A stretch of 64,000 nt of DNA. Source: Drosophila persimilis (lineage: Eukaryota; Arthropoda; Insecta; Diptera; Drosophilidae). Below, in pieces: positions 1-11,129 of the stretch; positions within the stretch are counted from its first letter, which is position 1; each line of letters opens with the position of its first letter. Position numbers and translations under genes: made by a program. Under the pieces are notes generated by a model. The model saw nothing but the letters and a program-made list of their open reading frames with translations. It was not told the origin of the DNA and made no database searches. The stretch spans positions 558,001-622,000 of the forward strand of contig NW_020825298.1 in the NCBI RefSeq assembly GCF_003286085.1, in the 5' to 3' direction.

Positions 1-760
1 GACAGCTCTATCCAATTTGCAATGTTTTCTTGGGACAAGATCGGGAAAAACAAGAAAAGGTGTTCTTCAGGGGATCCAAGCTGGCAGATACACACACACA
101 TACATATGTATATGGTAATCCGATCGTATCTATTGAGAATCAAATATTCAGTAGTCTTTTGGGATCCATAGAACAACAGGAAATAGCCCTTAGAAGCGGT
201 GCTTGAGTCGAGATGTAAATTGTGCCTGGTTTGTGGGCTTCGTCATACATTTTCTGCGTCATGCACACGCAATGTATATGGTTTATTGGTATAGGATAGG
301 TCTCGAGTTTCAAGCAGTCTACTGTGTGCTCAGGCGCCAATCACTGCGAGTTTTGTTACTGGATTCTGGCAAACGATCACCAACTGCTTCCACGGCTTTG
401 GAAACAATGGGAGCAATGAAAGCAATATAGCCCTGAGCTGGCAAGTGTATTGACCATTCGCCAAAGCACGGAGTATAGAGCCCCATCGTAACGTTGATGA
501 CGATGAAATTGTTTATTATTTATTGGTAGTGGTAGCTGTCCCCGTGTATCCGTATCTGTGGCTGTGTTCGCTCGCGCGGCTGTGTCTGTATCTTTACTCA
601 GTTAGCAGAGAGAGCGGGCTCGCATGGCTCACAGCCAAACAGCTGATTGGGAAACCCCTCCCGCCCGTGCCGATCAACCAATTTCCATTTCAATTTTAAT
701 GCCTGAACCGACTCGAATCCGCTTACGGCAACGAAATTAGAGACAAATTGCTGGGATGCC

Positions 761-795
<35 letters not shown>

Positions 796-1350
796 ACCCC
801 GATGGATTGCCGCGGACGTTGTCGTGCGTGCGTATCTGTGAGATACGTCTATTGTTCTTTGTACTCGTTCCGCAGCTGCTGAGGTGATAAGCAGCTATTT
901 CCAGATACAGATACAAATATTTTGTGCACCTTTCGCACACGTCTCTGGGAGAATGTATCTCTCTGTTGTTGGCGGGATCCTACTAACCGAATCCAATCAA
1001 TCAATCCATCAATCAGCCCCCCGTTTGGCTAAACGAATTTGCACCCGAAAGATATGTAATGTTAATTGGCATTGGCCCCCGCGCTGCACTCGGATCGAAT
1101 GGCCATCGGCCGTCGGCCCATCAGCCCCACACTAATGAAAACGCACTCGGCTCGGAGACCACTGCCCCCTCCCCTCCCCTCCCCTCTCCTCGTCCGAGCT
1201 GTGGGGATGGGGATGGGGATAGTTTCATGAATGAAACCCACGCGAGTGGCGAACTCTGGCCTTTGCAGCGTCGGTTGTGGGGGCTTTCCATTTCCCCTTG
1301 TGGCTTGCCGCCAAATGCTGCTGATTGATCGATTGACTGCCCCCATTCAG
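1..1350. other. Non-coding sequence upstream of the ABCG coding exons
   Basis: No coding exon is recognisable. The segment holds repeated GTATCTG-type words (for example near 548 and 834), a TCAGTT initiator-like word at 598-603 downstream of a pyrimidine-rich stretch, and a 33-base C run at 763-795. Part of it is likely the 5' intron or promoter of the ABCG gene. Confidence 0.4.
763..795. repeat. Homopolymer run of 33 C
   Basis: An uninterrupted run of 33 C followed by ACCCC. Length polymorphism or a sequencing error is likely, and the exact count should not be trusted. Confidence 0.9.
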
Positions 1351-1440
1351 GTCGTTAGGGAAGGTGCCACATCATGTGCCACTAAACGAGGCACATATCT
1401 AAGGGTCTACGGGCAGAGAAAGGGAACAAAAGAGAGAGAC
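1351..1440 (+). promoter_or_regulatory. ABCG 5' leader with splice acceptor and 3-codon uORF
   Basis: A pyrimidine tract followed by CAG at 1348-1350 looks like the acceptor of a 5' intron, so transcription probably starts further left, perhaps outside the window. A minimal upstream ORF (ATG TGC CAC TAA, 1374-1385) precedes the main ATG at 1441 in another frame and could dampen translation. The main ATG context has a purine (G) at -3. Confidence 0.45.
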
Positions 1441-4221
1441 ATGAACATGGAAATGACACTGACGCGCTGCAGCAGCGCGGATAGCGGCGGTGGCATACAG
1501 AACTCCAGCTTCGAGGCGAAGGCGGAGGAACGTCGAAGGTCCGCCCACTTGGGGGCGCTCGAGGAGATGCAGCGGCAGCGTTCCATGTCCTTTGTGCAGA
1601 CGAAGCTCACGAAAAACGGCAGCTGCGTGAGCGCCCTGCAGCGGGTCGAGGACGGAGCTCCCTGCTGGCTTAAGTAACCCACCCCAAAGGACCTCTGAAT
1701 GGAACCCCCCCACTAATCCTGGTCCATCCTTTTGCTTGAACTGTTTTCTAGGTCGCAGAACAACCTGTGCAATGGCGTGGGCGTGGCACTGGCCCCCAAG
1801 GTAATGAACAACGGCAGCAGCAGCTCCAACGACCAGAAGAAGGGCACCATCTCGCTCTCCCACCTGCCCCAGCGGCCTCCCGTGGACATTGAGTTCTGTG
1901 ATATATCCTACTCGGTGGCCGTCGGCCATAGGCGCGGCTGCAAGACCATCCTGAAGAGCGTCTCGGGAAAGTTCCGCAATGGAGAGATCACCGCGATCAT
2001 GGGTCCCTCGGGGGCAGGGAAAAGCACGCTGATGAATATCCTGGCGGGCTACAAGTAAGACTGAGATACATCTCTCCTGGAAGATACATTTATTAATTCC
2101 TTCCGTGTTTCCTCCTCCTTCAAGGACTGCCCAACTCTCCGGATCGGTGCTGATCAACAGCAAGGAGAGGAACCTCCGCAGATTCCGCAAGCTCTCCTGC
2201 TACATCATGCAGGACGATGTCCTGATCGCCAATCTGACGGTGGGCGAGGCCATGATGGTGGCCGCAAATCTCAAGCTCGGGAAGCACATGATATCCTACG
2301 CCAAGCGGGTGGTCGTGGAGGAGATCCTCGAGACCATCGGCCTCAAGGAGTCGGTGCATACGCTCACCTGCAACCTGTCGGGAGGGCAGAGGAAGCGGCT
2401 TTCCATCGCTCTAGAGCTCGTCAACAATCCCCCGGTGATGTTCTTCGACGAACCCACCTCCGGGCTGGACAGCTCCACCTGCTTCCAGCTGATCTCGCTG
2501 CTCCGATCGCTGGCCCGCGGCGGGCGCACCATCGTCTGCACCATCCACCAGCCGTCGGCGCGGCTCTTCGAGAAGTTCGACCATCTGTACCTGCTGGCCC
2601 AGGGGCAGTGCGTCTACGAGGGCCGTGTGCGGGGCCTGGTGCCGTATCTGTCCTCCCTCGGGTTCGAGTGCCCCTCGTACCACAATCCCGCGGACTACGT
2701 CCTGGAAGTGGCCTCCGGGGAGTACGGGGATGCGGTGCCGAAGCTCGTGCAGGCCGTCAAGGGCGGGGCGTGCAAGAAGTACGCCCACAAGGACTACTGC
2801 CTCACGCTCCTGCCCACCAAGGCCGCGGAGAGTGCCACCCTCCACCTGGAGGACGAGAAGCCCCCCCTCCTCTCAGGAGATTCTAATCCTTTGGATGCGG
2901 AAGCCGAGGCCGAAGCCGATGCGGATCTAAAACCACCGAAGCTGGAGGCGCAACAGTCGCAGAACTCCGACTGCAGCGCCGTCATTCTTATGCCCCAATC
3001 CAACGACGACAGCTGCAGCTTCAGCTCCTCCAAGGGCGGCGGCGCCCACAATGCAGTCGGGGGGCCGCCCAGTGGCGGCGTCGTCGGATGCATGACCTCG
3101 CTCCTGGACTCGCACGAGAGCGTGGTGACCCTCCCGAACAAGACGGGGTTCCCCACCAGCGGCTGGACGCAGTTCTGGATCCTCCTGAAGCGCTCCTTCC
3201 GCACCATCCTACGAGACAGAATGCTGACGCACATGCGCCTCTTCTCGCACGTGATTGTGGGGGCCATAATCGGGATGATCTACTACGATGTGGGGAACGA
3301 GGCCTCCAAGATCATGAGCAATGCTGGCTGCATCTTCTTCGTGTCTCTGTTTACCACCTTCACGGCCATGATGCCCACCATTTTGACATGTAAGTGTCCA
3401 TATCCTCGAGGCTCCTGCAATGCACTGCAATGCACTGCAATGACCGCAATGCTGACGTATTATTTATGTTCTCCGATCCCCAGTTCCCACTGAAATGTCC
3501 GTGTTCGTGCGGGAGCATCTCAACTATTGGTACTCTCTCAAGGCGTTCTACTTTGCCAAGACGATAGCGGACATGCCCTTCCAGGTGAGTCTTCAATCTA
3601 CAGTCCTCTTCGGTTCGCAGTTTTCCAAAAGATCCATCTCTCCCGTTCCATTGCCAGATAGTCTTTTCAAGCGTCTATGTCCTGGTGGTGTACTACCTGA
3701 CATCCCAGCCGATGGAGTGGAACCGCGTCTCCATGTTCGTCCTCATCCAGGTGCTCAATTCCCTCGTGGCCCAGTCGCTGGGGCTGCTCATCGGCGCCGG
3801 GATGAACATCGAGACGGGGGTGTTCCTCGGGCCCGTCACCACCATCCCCACGATACTGTTCTCCGGGTTCTTCGTCAACTTCGACACCATCCCGGGCTAC
3901 CTGCAGTGGGTCACGTACGTCAGTTATGTGCGCTACGGATTTGAGGGTAAGCAGTGACCCACGCCCTCCTGTCGAGAGCCGCCTATAATAGAGGAAAATC
4001 TCCTTTCAGGCGCCATGGTGGCCATCTATGGCATGGACCGCGCCAAGCTGCAGTGCAACCAAATGTACTGCCATTACCGAGTGCCCAAGAAGTTCCTCGA
4101 GGAGATGTCCATGGACAATGCCCACTTCTGGGTGGATGCCGTGGCCCTGACGGGGATATTCTTTGCCCTCCGCATCATCGCATACTTCGTGCTGCGGTGG
4201 AAGCTGCACATGATCCGCTAA
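1441..4221 (+). CDS. ABCG1/ABCG4-type ATP-binding cassette half transporter
   Basis: Six exons: 1441-1673, 1752-2054, 2125-3389, 3484-3584, 3658-3946 and 4010-4221. All introns are GT-AG and 63-94 bp, and the coding total of 2403 nt gives 800 aa. Visible motifs: Walker [10 protein letters not shown] (162-170), Q-loop in CYIMQDD (204-210), signature LSGGQRKR (263-270), Walker [13 protein letters not shown] (283-294) and H-loop CTIHQPS (His320). The NBD-first order with six C-terminal membrane helices (first about 551-569, last near 770-795) is the ABCG layout; the NBD and [12 protein letters not shown] block resemble human ABCG1/4. Family members work as dimers moving sterols or other lipids out of the cytosol; the substrate here is unknown. 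It is longer than the usual 600-680 aa because of a roughly 100-aa N-terminal extension and a long Ser/Gly/Ala-Glu linker (about 393-530). The first ATG after a likely splice acceptor at 1349-1350 was chosen as start; the frame stays open back to that acceptor, so extra N-terminal residues are possible. Fly relatives are CG17646 and CG31689; I cannot tell which is the ortholog. Confidence 0.95.
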
Positions 4222-4375
4222 GCGGATCTGCACCTGTGGCCCGTATCTCTAGTTCATCTGTTAGATACAAACTATTGCCGAGCCCAGGAGTGTATGTAAA
4301 AAGGCGTAAAGTGATCAGGGATCATTGTAGATATTCAATTTCTCTCCTCCCTTCAGGCTTTGTACGTTTATACAC

Positions 4376-4377
4376 CA

Positions 4378-4416
<39 letters not shown>
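4376..4416. repeat. CA microsatellite in the ABCG 3' UTR
   Basis: About 18 CA units, one interrupted, followed by imperfect GATA-containing repeats to about 4440. Confidence 0.9.
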
Positions 4417-4422
<6 letters not shown>

Positions 4423-5289
4423 AGACAGATACATAGATAGATACATTTACCGCCAGAGGGTATTATACAAAAACAACTACAACTACAACACGGTTCTAAT
4501 TATATATCTATAGATGAGACACCCGATAGATACATAGATAGTGTAGCTGTAGCTCTGTTCTGCATACCAAAACATTCAGAACTACACAGAAAGGAAAACA
4601 AAACGGAATTTAAATTTACATAGAGACATAGGCGTAGATATAGATACTATATTCTACATACCGATCTATATATAGGCTTGCCCACGTAGTGGTTCCCCCG
4701 TACACGGACACGTACACGTACACGTACAAGTACACGTGCACGGACACCCTCTCCTCCTGCATTGAAAGCAGAATATTCTTGTGACCAAAAGCTGAAAAGA
4801 GTCTGAACTTAAGTGTAGATTGAAAAACACACCTCTTGTAGAAACCCGATAGATAGATACAGATACTTTCAGAGCAGAAACCGAACCTACTCCCAACGTT
4901 CTTCACTCCGTCCTTCCCTACGTTGTATCCCTCCTCTCCTCCTTCCGGGAACCCCCTTTGGCTACTTTTAGAAACTAAGTTCTTGGACAGAAGTTGTCCC
5001 CTCAAACGGATACAAGAAACAAACGGATACATTATCATTCCCTTGTGATACAAAAGAGTGCATTGCAGTGCAGTAAAGTGTATGGGTGTGGGCATGGGTA
5101 GGGGGGGGCGGGGGAGGGATTTCTGGGGGCATATAGAGCAATATTACGGGGCACCAGATCGGGGGGATCGGGACAGATCAGTAACAGATCAGAATTTGTT
5201 GTACAGTTTACGGCGTATTTGTGATTATTACATTTTAATTTAGTAATTGTTTAGTTTAATTTTATACCGACTACATTTATCAATGCCAA

Positions 5290-5295
5290 AATAAA
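5290..5295 (+). promoter_or_regulatory. Candidate poly(A) signal AATAAA of the ABCG gene
   Basis: The first consensus AATAAA downstream of the stop, in an AT-rich context typical of a cleavage region. Confidence 0.5.
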
Positions 5296-5709
5296 TGCAA
5301 TTATCATTTCACCCGCTCTCCGCACTCTCTCCTTACTCTTTCCTTACTCTCTCCTTGCTCTCTTTTAGTCGCAGTTCTGCTTTCTTATGTTTTCTTTCGA
5401 TCCAGAGATTTGTGGGGTGCTGGCTACTGGTGTGATATTTGAAGAAAAGCAAAGGCAAAAACGAAACTGAAACTTGTATAAACGGAAATCTGTGGCAACA
5501 TATTCAGCCTCCTCTCAGAGGAGCGCATCTATATCGTAAGCAATTGGTTAAATAAGCCCTGTATATACAGATATACAGGTATATGTACATACATATGAGT
5601 TTTCGCTGTTCGTAGCGATATTATCAATTAATGTGCAACAACAGACACTACCACTACTGTACCACATACAACAGTGCATTCAAGACCGTCGATCCTGTAG
5701 ATTTTTATA

Positions 5710-5715
5710 AATAAA
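5710..5715 (+). promoter_or_regulatory. Second candidate poly(A) signal AATAAA
   Basis: A consensus AATAAA about 420 bp beyond the first, which could give a longer transcript isoform. Confidence 0.4.
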
Positions 5716-5756
5716 GAATCCAAAAATATCATCATACACCTATCGGAGGAGGTAAT

Positions 5757-6030
5757 TTAACTCACTTTTCCATTAGAACGGACCAGGAGCGCCCGAACCA
5801 CTGGAGCCGTGGCCGTGGGTGAACTGGGTGCTCCTCCCGCAGTGGCGCCCGGCGTAACCAATTCCATTATAAATAAGAAAAAGGGAAGATGTGTGACACA
5901 CCTCCACAAGTGGGACCTCTGCTGCTTACCGGGATGTGCGCGCTGCAGGTGATAGAGCAGGAACTCTACCACAATTAGAACTTCGCGCCCAATTTCTAGT
6001 TGAATAGCAGCGAGCTTTTGTCAGACTACC
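5757..6030 (-). CDS. Candidate small minus-strand coding region, unidentified
   Basis: Read on the minus strand, a frame is open from a TGA near 6033 down to a TAA at 5757, giving about 86 codons. The first part has a hydrophobic segment around EVLIVVEFLLYHLQ, unlike translated low-complexity DNA. Two donor-like sites sit in it: CCCG|GTAAGC near 5930 and GGAAAA|GTGAGT near 5766. It may therefore be one or two exons of a larger gene rather than a single ORF. No ATG starts the frame, and I recognise no family. The upstream 6.1-6.3 kb is AT/GC-mixed and promoter-like. Chance openness is a real alternative. Confidence 0.2.
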
Positions 6031-7048
6031 TTTATGTAACTGGGATGCGCTTAGCAGCACTAAATGCTACAACATAATGTTATTTAACATTTTGTTAGAG
6101 AGAGACAACTAGAGTATCTTCAGTTGAAAAACTGAATATTACGCTAGATGTCGCATCTGCCAAAGGTGGAGCTGCTGCAGAATTCCACGATAGATGACGC
6201 GGCAAATTGGTAACTGGCGCCAGACCATCACATTTCGCCTTATTTGAGAACTATTGTACCGATATGGCGGCGCAGTGGCGCTACATTATGTGATAGTCTG
6301 AACTTTATAGTTTAATACATTTTAGCTTTTGTTCGCAGTTGGTCTGATACGTTCCATTTATTCTAAAAAGGATCGTGTTCTGTTATGATTCATGTTTCGG
6401 TAATTAGTTATAAGATGCATCTCATAGTCCCGATATACCGACTAAGCTCAACCTAATCAGAGAAAAACTGGTAAACAGATAGATATCGTAGATAGTTTGT
6501 AAAATAATGAGATTTCTTGGTACACCAACTGAATCGCGTTTCCAGATTAGGTTTTTGTTTGAATTGCGTTTTACTCTGGGTCCCTGAGAAAAACTGCGTC
6601 TAAAGCTCATATTTCATGATGTTGGGATCGATTGCAATCCATCTCTATACGCCCATATCCTTCAACCGTTTATTGCAGTGCACTCCCTCTCCATCTTCAG
6701 CTCCATCCTGCGCCTCCCCTCCATTAGAACGCTAGAATTTACCCACGAAACACACTCGCATGTCGCTCCATGTATTCTAACATCAATATTGCAATGCCAT
6801 TTGACATTTGCAACGCCAAACGGGCGCAAAAATGATGTTGGAGGCAGCAAAAAACTACCCGCGTGCGGCATATACATTTGTGGGGGGAGGGGTGTGGATA
6901 ACGAATGGGGGCACGAGGGAATGCGGGCTACGATTGCGAATCGGCGAGTGGCTGGGGCAATGCTGCAATGTTGCAATGTCACCGGTCAAACGGAGTGATT
7001 TTTATTGGCTTGTTGCTTTTTCGATTCACTGATAAATTGTTAATGTTC

Positions 7049-7049
<1 letters not shown>

Positions 7050-7080
<31 letters not shown>
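7050..7080. repeat. CA microsatellite
   Basis: About 15 uninterrupted CA units. Confidence 0.9.
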
Positions 7081-7081
<1 letters not shown>

Positions 7082-7436
7082 CCATAGAGGAGGCAGGCAT
7101 AGATACACACACATATAGAATACACTGATAGAATGATGGGGGGAAAATGTAACGTTGCAAATATATTATTTATATGCCGCTAAGCTTTGTGCGCATAGAT
7201 GAAGAGGGGCAGAGCGGCAGAGGGGTATAGGGGCAGAAGGGGGAGGCAGAACCCCCACTGCGGGGGGAGCACTGCAGATGCGCCACAACGCCGGGCGCTG
7301 GGCAGAGGAGCGGGGCAGCGTTCGGTTGTGCCCCAAAGGCAAATGATAATATTTTTGGGTAAAAATATCAGACCAGCCGCCATGGAAAATTGCATTTTCC
7401 ATACAAATACAAAAAGGTGTGTGCACAGAAAATTGT

Positions 7437-7479
7437 TGCAGCATGCAGCATGCAGCATGCACCATGCAGCATGCAGCAC
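7437..7479. repeat. 7-bp tandem repeat, unit GCATGCA
   Basis: About six copies, one with a C substitution. The unit contains the palindrome GCATGC. Confidence 0.85.
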
Positions 7480-9348
7480 GGGGCACACGGGAGAGCACAA
7501 CAGTATCTATAAATCAAACAAATCATTTGGATCTGTGGCAGGGGGACTGTGGGGGGACGGGACTGCAGAAGGACGAAGGATATAGAATGCTAAATATGTT
7601 TACTGCTCGGGTGCCCGGTGCCCGTACCCGGTGCCCCGGCAATTAATGCCCGCTGCCAAAATCGAGAGCCAACGAGCGCCAACGAGCAGTTCGCACTTTA
7701 ATTAATTAGACATTCATTTGCAGCATGCCCCCGAGGCCTGTCTCTGTCGCAGTCTCTGCTTAACACTCCATCGCTATCCCTCTCTCTGTTTGTCCTGTGT
7801 GTCTCTGTGTCTCTCCGTCTCTGTGTGTTTGTCGATTTGTAATGTGGCATGCAACGGCGGCACTCTGTACCCTCGGCGCTGGACAGCAGCAGCAGCAGCA
7901 GCAGCACCAGCACCGGATGGCATCGGTGGCAGGCAGCAGGCGGCAGGCATTATGCTTCGCAGGCGTAATAAATTAGCACAAACATGCCACTAAAATGTGC
8001 AATGGCACGCCCACCGTCCCCTAAAGGCTTCCTTCCACTCAGAGCTCAGAGCCATCCCGCCTCCGCCTCCGCCTCGGCCTCCGCCGCCCACTCTAAAATG
8101 CTGTCAATGCAGTTCAGATGCCAATGCAATTCCATTCACATGCCCCATGCCCCGGCCCCATACCCCATCCGCAATCCCCCATTCCCCGATCCTCTCCAGC
8201 AGCCACTCGCATCCATTCCGTTGCTGCCCAACAGGCAACAGCACGTCTGGGATTTGGCTTGGGATTTGCGCACAATGTGTTTAGTGGCAGCAACACCAGT
8301 AACTGCAGCTCCAACGGCAGTTGCATCCGAGGCCCCTCCACCTGCTCTGGCGCAGGCTCCCCTCCTCCACCCCTCGGCCGCTGAGACGGTGACGAGGACA
8401 AGTAAATCAAATGAAATGCATGCAATGCATAGCCAAGTATCTGGGCCAGCACAAGCTCCTCCTGTTGCTCGGGGACTCCACTCCTCGGGTATTAATTGCA
8501 ATTGCAACTTAAACTTTAAGCAGCTGCAGTGTCCGTGTGGCATAGGTAGAGGCAGCTACGGCACACTCTGCATTCAGGATGTATCCTTGGGAGCTAGGGG
8601 ATCGATGGTAAGCTTCAGATCTCTCTGGACTTGGCCACTGAGCGGATCGGCTTGCCCCTCGGTCAGTTGGACTGCGTTCCTGTCTGCACGCCGATCGCAG
8701 AAAGCATCGACTTGGTGTCTCTTGGGCCACCTGATGGCACAGTGAAGGATCTGTTGTCAAAATAAAGTATCTGAATCTGCAGATATTTAATTACGTGTAT
8801 CTCATGCTTAGTTAAAGCATCTGCTCTTTAAGGATACTCCCCTAGATCCACGAGTAATGGCCGCAGATGTGGGGCTGTCTCCCTTAAAAGTATCTGCCTT
8901 AATGGGGGATTACTATATGCCCTTCAGTATCTCTGATTTGTGGCACATCCACATGTCCCAGCGAGATACGAATAGGGCCTTCCCTTCGCTAGCTTCTGTT
9001 CCCCCTTTCCCTCAGTGTTCAGGCTGCAGCTCCAGCTCCAGCTCCAGCTCCAGCTTCGGCTTCACGGCTTCGGTTCCACGGGCTACAGTTTGCGCTCAAG
9101 TTTTTGTCGCTCTTGCCCGACTTCTCGCTGCATACGAAATTTATGGGTTTTATTGTGTGATTTATGCATCGCTCGCTGAATGACCAACGAATGGCCAACG
9201 CCGCACGCAACTTGCAACGCGAGACGCGCCGCGCCGAGGAGACGGAGACGGAGGCGGAGGCGGACGGAAAAGAGCAGCGGAACGACTTTTCGTTGCGGCG
9301 AGTGGAGATTTTTACGCCGGAAATGTGTCCATCGACTGCGTGTTAAGT

Positions 9349-9350
<2 letters not shown>

Positions 9351-9382
<32 letters not shown>

Positions 9383-9388
9383 ACACAC
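9351..9388. repeat. CA microsatellite
   Basis: About 18 CA units with one CC interruption near the right end. Confidence 0.9.
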
Positions 9389-9572
9389 GTATACAGGGAC
9401 ATTCAATGCGTTGGTATGGGTGTGGGGCAGGTTTTTTTATTGCCTTCAGTTTTTATTGCCGGAGAGTGCAACCGCCACATCCACGACGACGGACGACCAA
9501 CGACCAACGACGAACGACGAACGACCGTGTTTTACTTATTTAATTCCTCCGCACAACTTCTCGCGGAGGAAC

Positions 9573-9615
9573 CATGTCCATGTCCGTGTCCGTGTCCGTG
9601 TCCGAGTCCATGTCG
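9573..9615. repeat. 6-bp tandem repeat, TGTCCG/TGTCCA
   Basis: About seven imperfect hexamers. A further GGTGTC-rich imperfect tract continues to about 9670. Confidence 0.8.
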
Positions 9616-10160
9616 GGTGTCCGGGGTCTCCGTGGTGTCGGTGTCGGGTGCCTGGTGTCTGGTGTCTGGCGGCACGGGCTTGTCCCGGTAATTGACAGCG
9701 GAAGGCGCACGTGTGTGAAGTCATTGATATGGAGCGGCGAGACGGCGAGGCGGCGGGGTGCCCGCTAATGTGCCCCTGCATCTTGCATGCATCTGCATTA
9801 TGTGGCAGCAAAAATCGACTCGGGAACGTGCCATAAATCGCAATCAGAGGGCCGCTCCGGCCACTGCCTCCGCGATTACAGCGACTGTCAATCAGCATGC
9901 AACCGACGATTACGCATACGCCCTGCCCTGGCCTGCCACGCCCTGTGTTTGAGGCAGATCAGAGGCAGATCGAGGCGGTGTGGAAAGATCCCCCACCTCT
10001 GATGCTCTGGAAGCTCTCCTTCCTGGCTCTTAGGCCTCGTTTTTACTGCCTGTACTTCCATTTTGAGTTTAAACCGAGAAATAAAAGAAATTTATTGCAC
10101 TTTTGCAATTATTGCAAACCAAAGCCATAACCGGACCCCATCCCAGAGCCCGCCTTTGGG

Positions 10161-10202
10161 GCACGGCACGGCACGGAACGGAACGGAACGGAACGAAACG
10201 GC
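10161..10202. repeat. 5-bp tandem repeat, GGCAC then GGAAC
   Basis: About eight pentamers, drifting from GCACG to GAACG along the tract. Confidence 0.85.
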
Positions 10203-10277
10203 ACCCATGTGCTTGACATTGCCTCGGGGCGAATGTTTCACGCCTCGCTAACTTGTTGGCCCCACTCTGCCACACTC

Positions 10278-10306
10278 CCACACACACACACACACACACA
10301 CACACA
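10278..10306. repeat. CA microsatellite
   Basis: About 14 CA units. Confidence 0.9.
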
Positions 10307-11066
10307 TTCACAGAGTGACAGATGGAAAGCAGAGAAAGCAGAGCCGGAGAGCAGCCGCCTCGAGGCTCCACTGAAATTCCATTTTTATTGTTGCTCCACA
10401 CTTAACTTTATTAATTTTCCAACCAATGACGAGTGCGTACACCCCCCATGCATCCCTCCCCCTCCTCCTCCACCGCCTCCTCCGCCTTCTCCGCCGATGG
10501 TAATCCATTACCGCAGGTGCCGTAAAAATGCTTAGTTTACGATTTGCGATTAACGCGAAACAAGTGCCCCATAAAAGTCACAGAGTCTCGTCTCGGGATC
10601 CGTTCCCTTTTGTTTTTGTCCGAGGGAGCCCTCCGTCCGCGCCTCCGTGTGGCATTTGGCCCATTATTCGATTAATTTCAATAAAACGAATCGAAAATTT
10701 CAAGTGCTCCGCCCCAAAGGAAAGGGAGGGGAGGCGGGGCGGGGCTCCCTGGCACACACATAAAAAGTCCTTGTCGCAGCAACAAACTGCTTTGTGCCCC
10801 GAATGTGACACTAAATCTCTCCCCGTCCGGGGGCCTTTAATTAAAAGTTGCCACTCGATGGGGCAGGCAGTCAGACACAAGTTTTACGACAGGTACTCTG
10901 TGCCTCCGCGAGGCGTCTCTGGGGGAAATCCTTCTGCGCTTCTGCTGCGACTCCACCTTCGAGCGACTCCCAGCCCGAAATTAGGCTCCCCGACAAATTA
11001 TGCAAAAAGCATAAGTGCAAAAAGCGGCCCACTTAATCACTCAACTTCTTGTTTCCGCTGCTCCAC

Positions 11067-11129
11067 CGGCGGCTCCATCGGTGGCTCCATCGGCGGCTCC
11101 ATCGGTGGCTCCATCGGCGGCTCCATTGG
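11067..11129. repeat. 12-bp minisatellite, unit GGCTCCATCGGY
   Basis: Five copies in a row, with the variable base alternating C and T. It reads as repeated GGSI on + and MEPP on -, but no gene surrounds it. Confidence 0.9.

Larger units (their letters stand above)
4222..5715 (+). other. 3' UTR and flank of the ABCG gene
   Basis: No further coding exon follows the TAA at 4219-4221. The stretch is rich in GATA-type and CA/GT words and contains two consensus poly(A) signals on the + strand, AATAAA at 5290-5295 and 5710-5715. A 3' UTR of about 1.1 or 1.5 kb is inferred. Confidence 0.6.

Noticed and set aside
1399..2190. 263-codon minus-strand open frame over the ABCG exons
   Set aside because: It is antisense to well-supported ABCG exons and introns, has no domain, and is explained by GC-rich third positions.
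2411..2845. 144-codon minus-strand frame opposite the ABCG nucleotide-binding domain
   Set aside because: Shadow of the conserved + strand coding exon.
7984..8745. 253-codon + strand open frame
   Set aside because: Composition is Ser/Ala/Pro low complexity, with no domain, no convincing splice or leader context, and overlapping open frames on the other strand.
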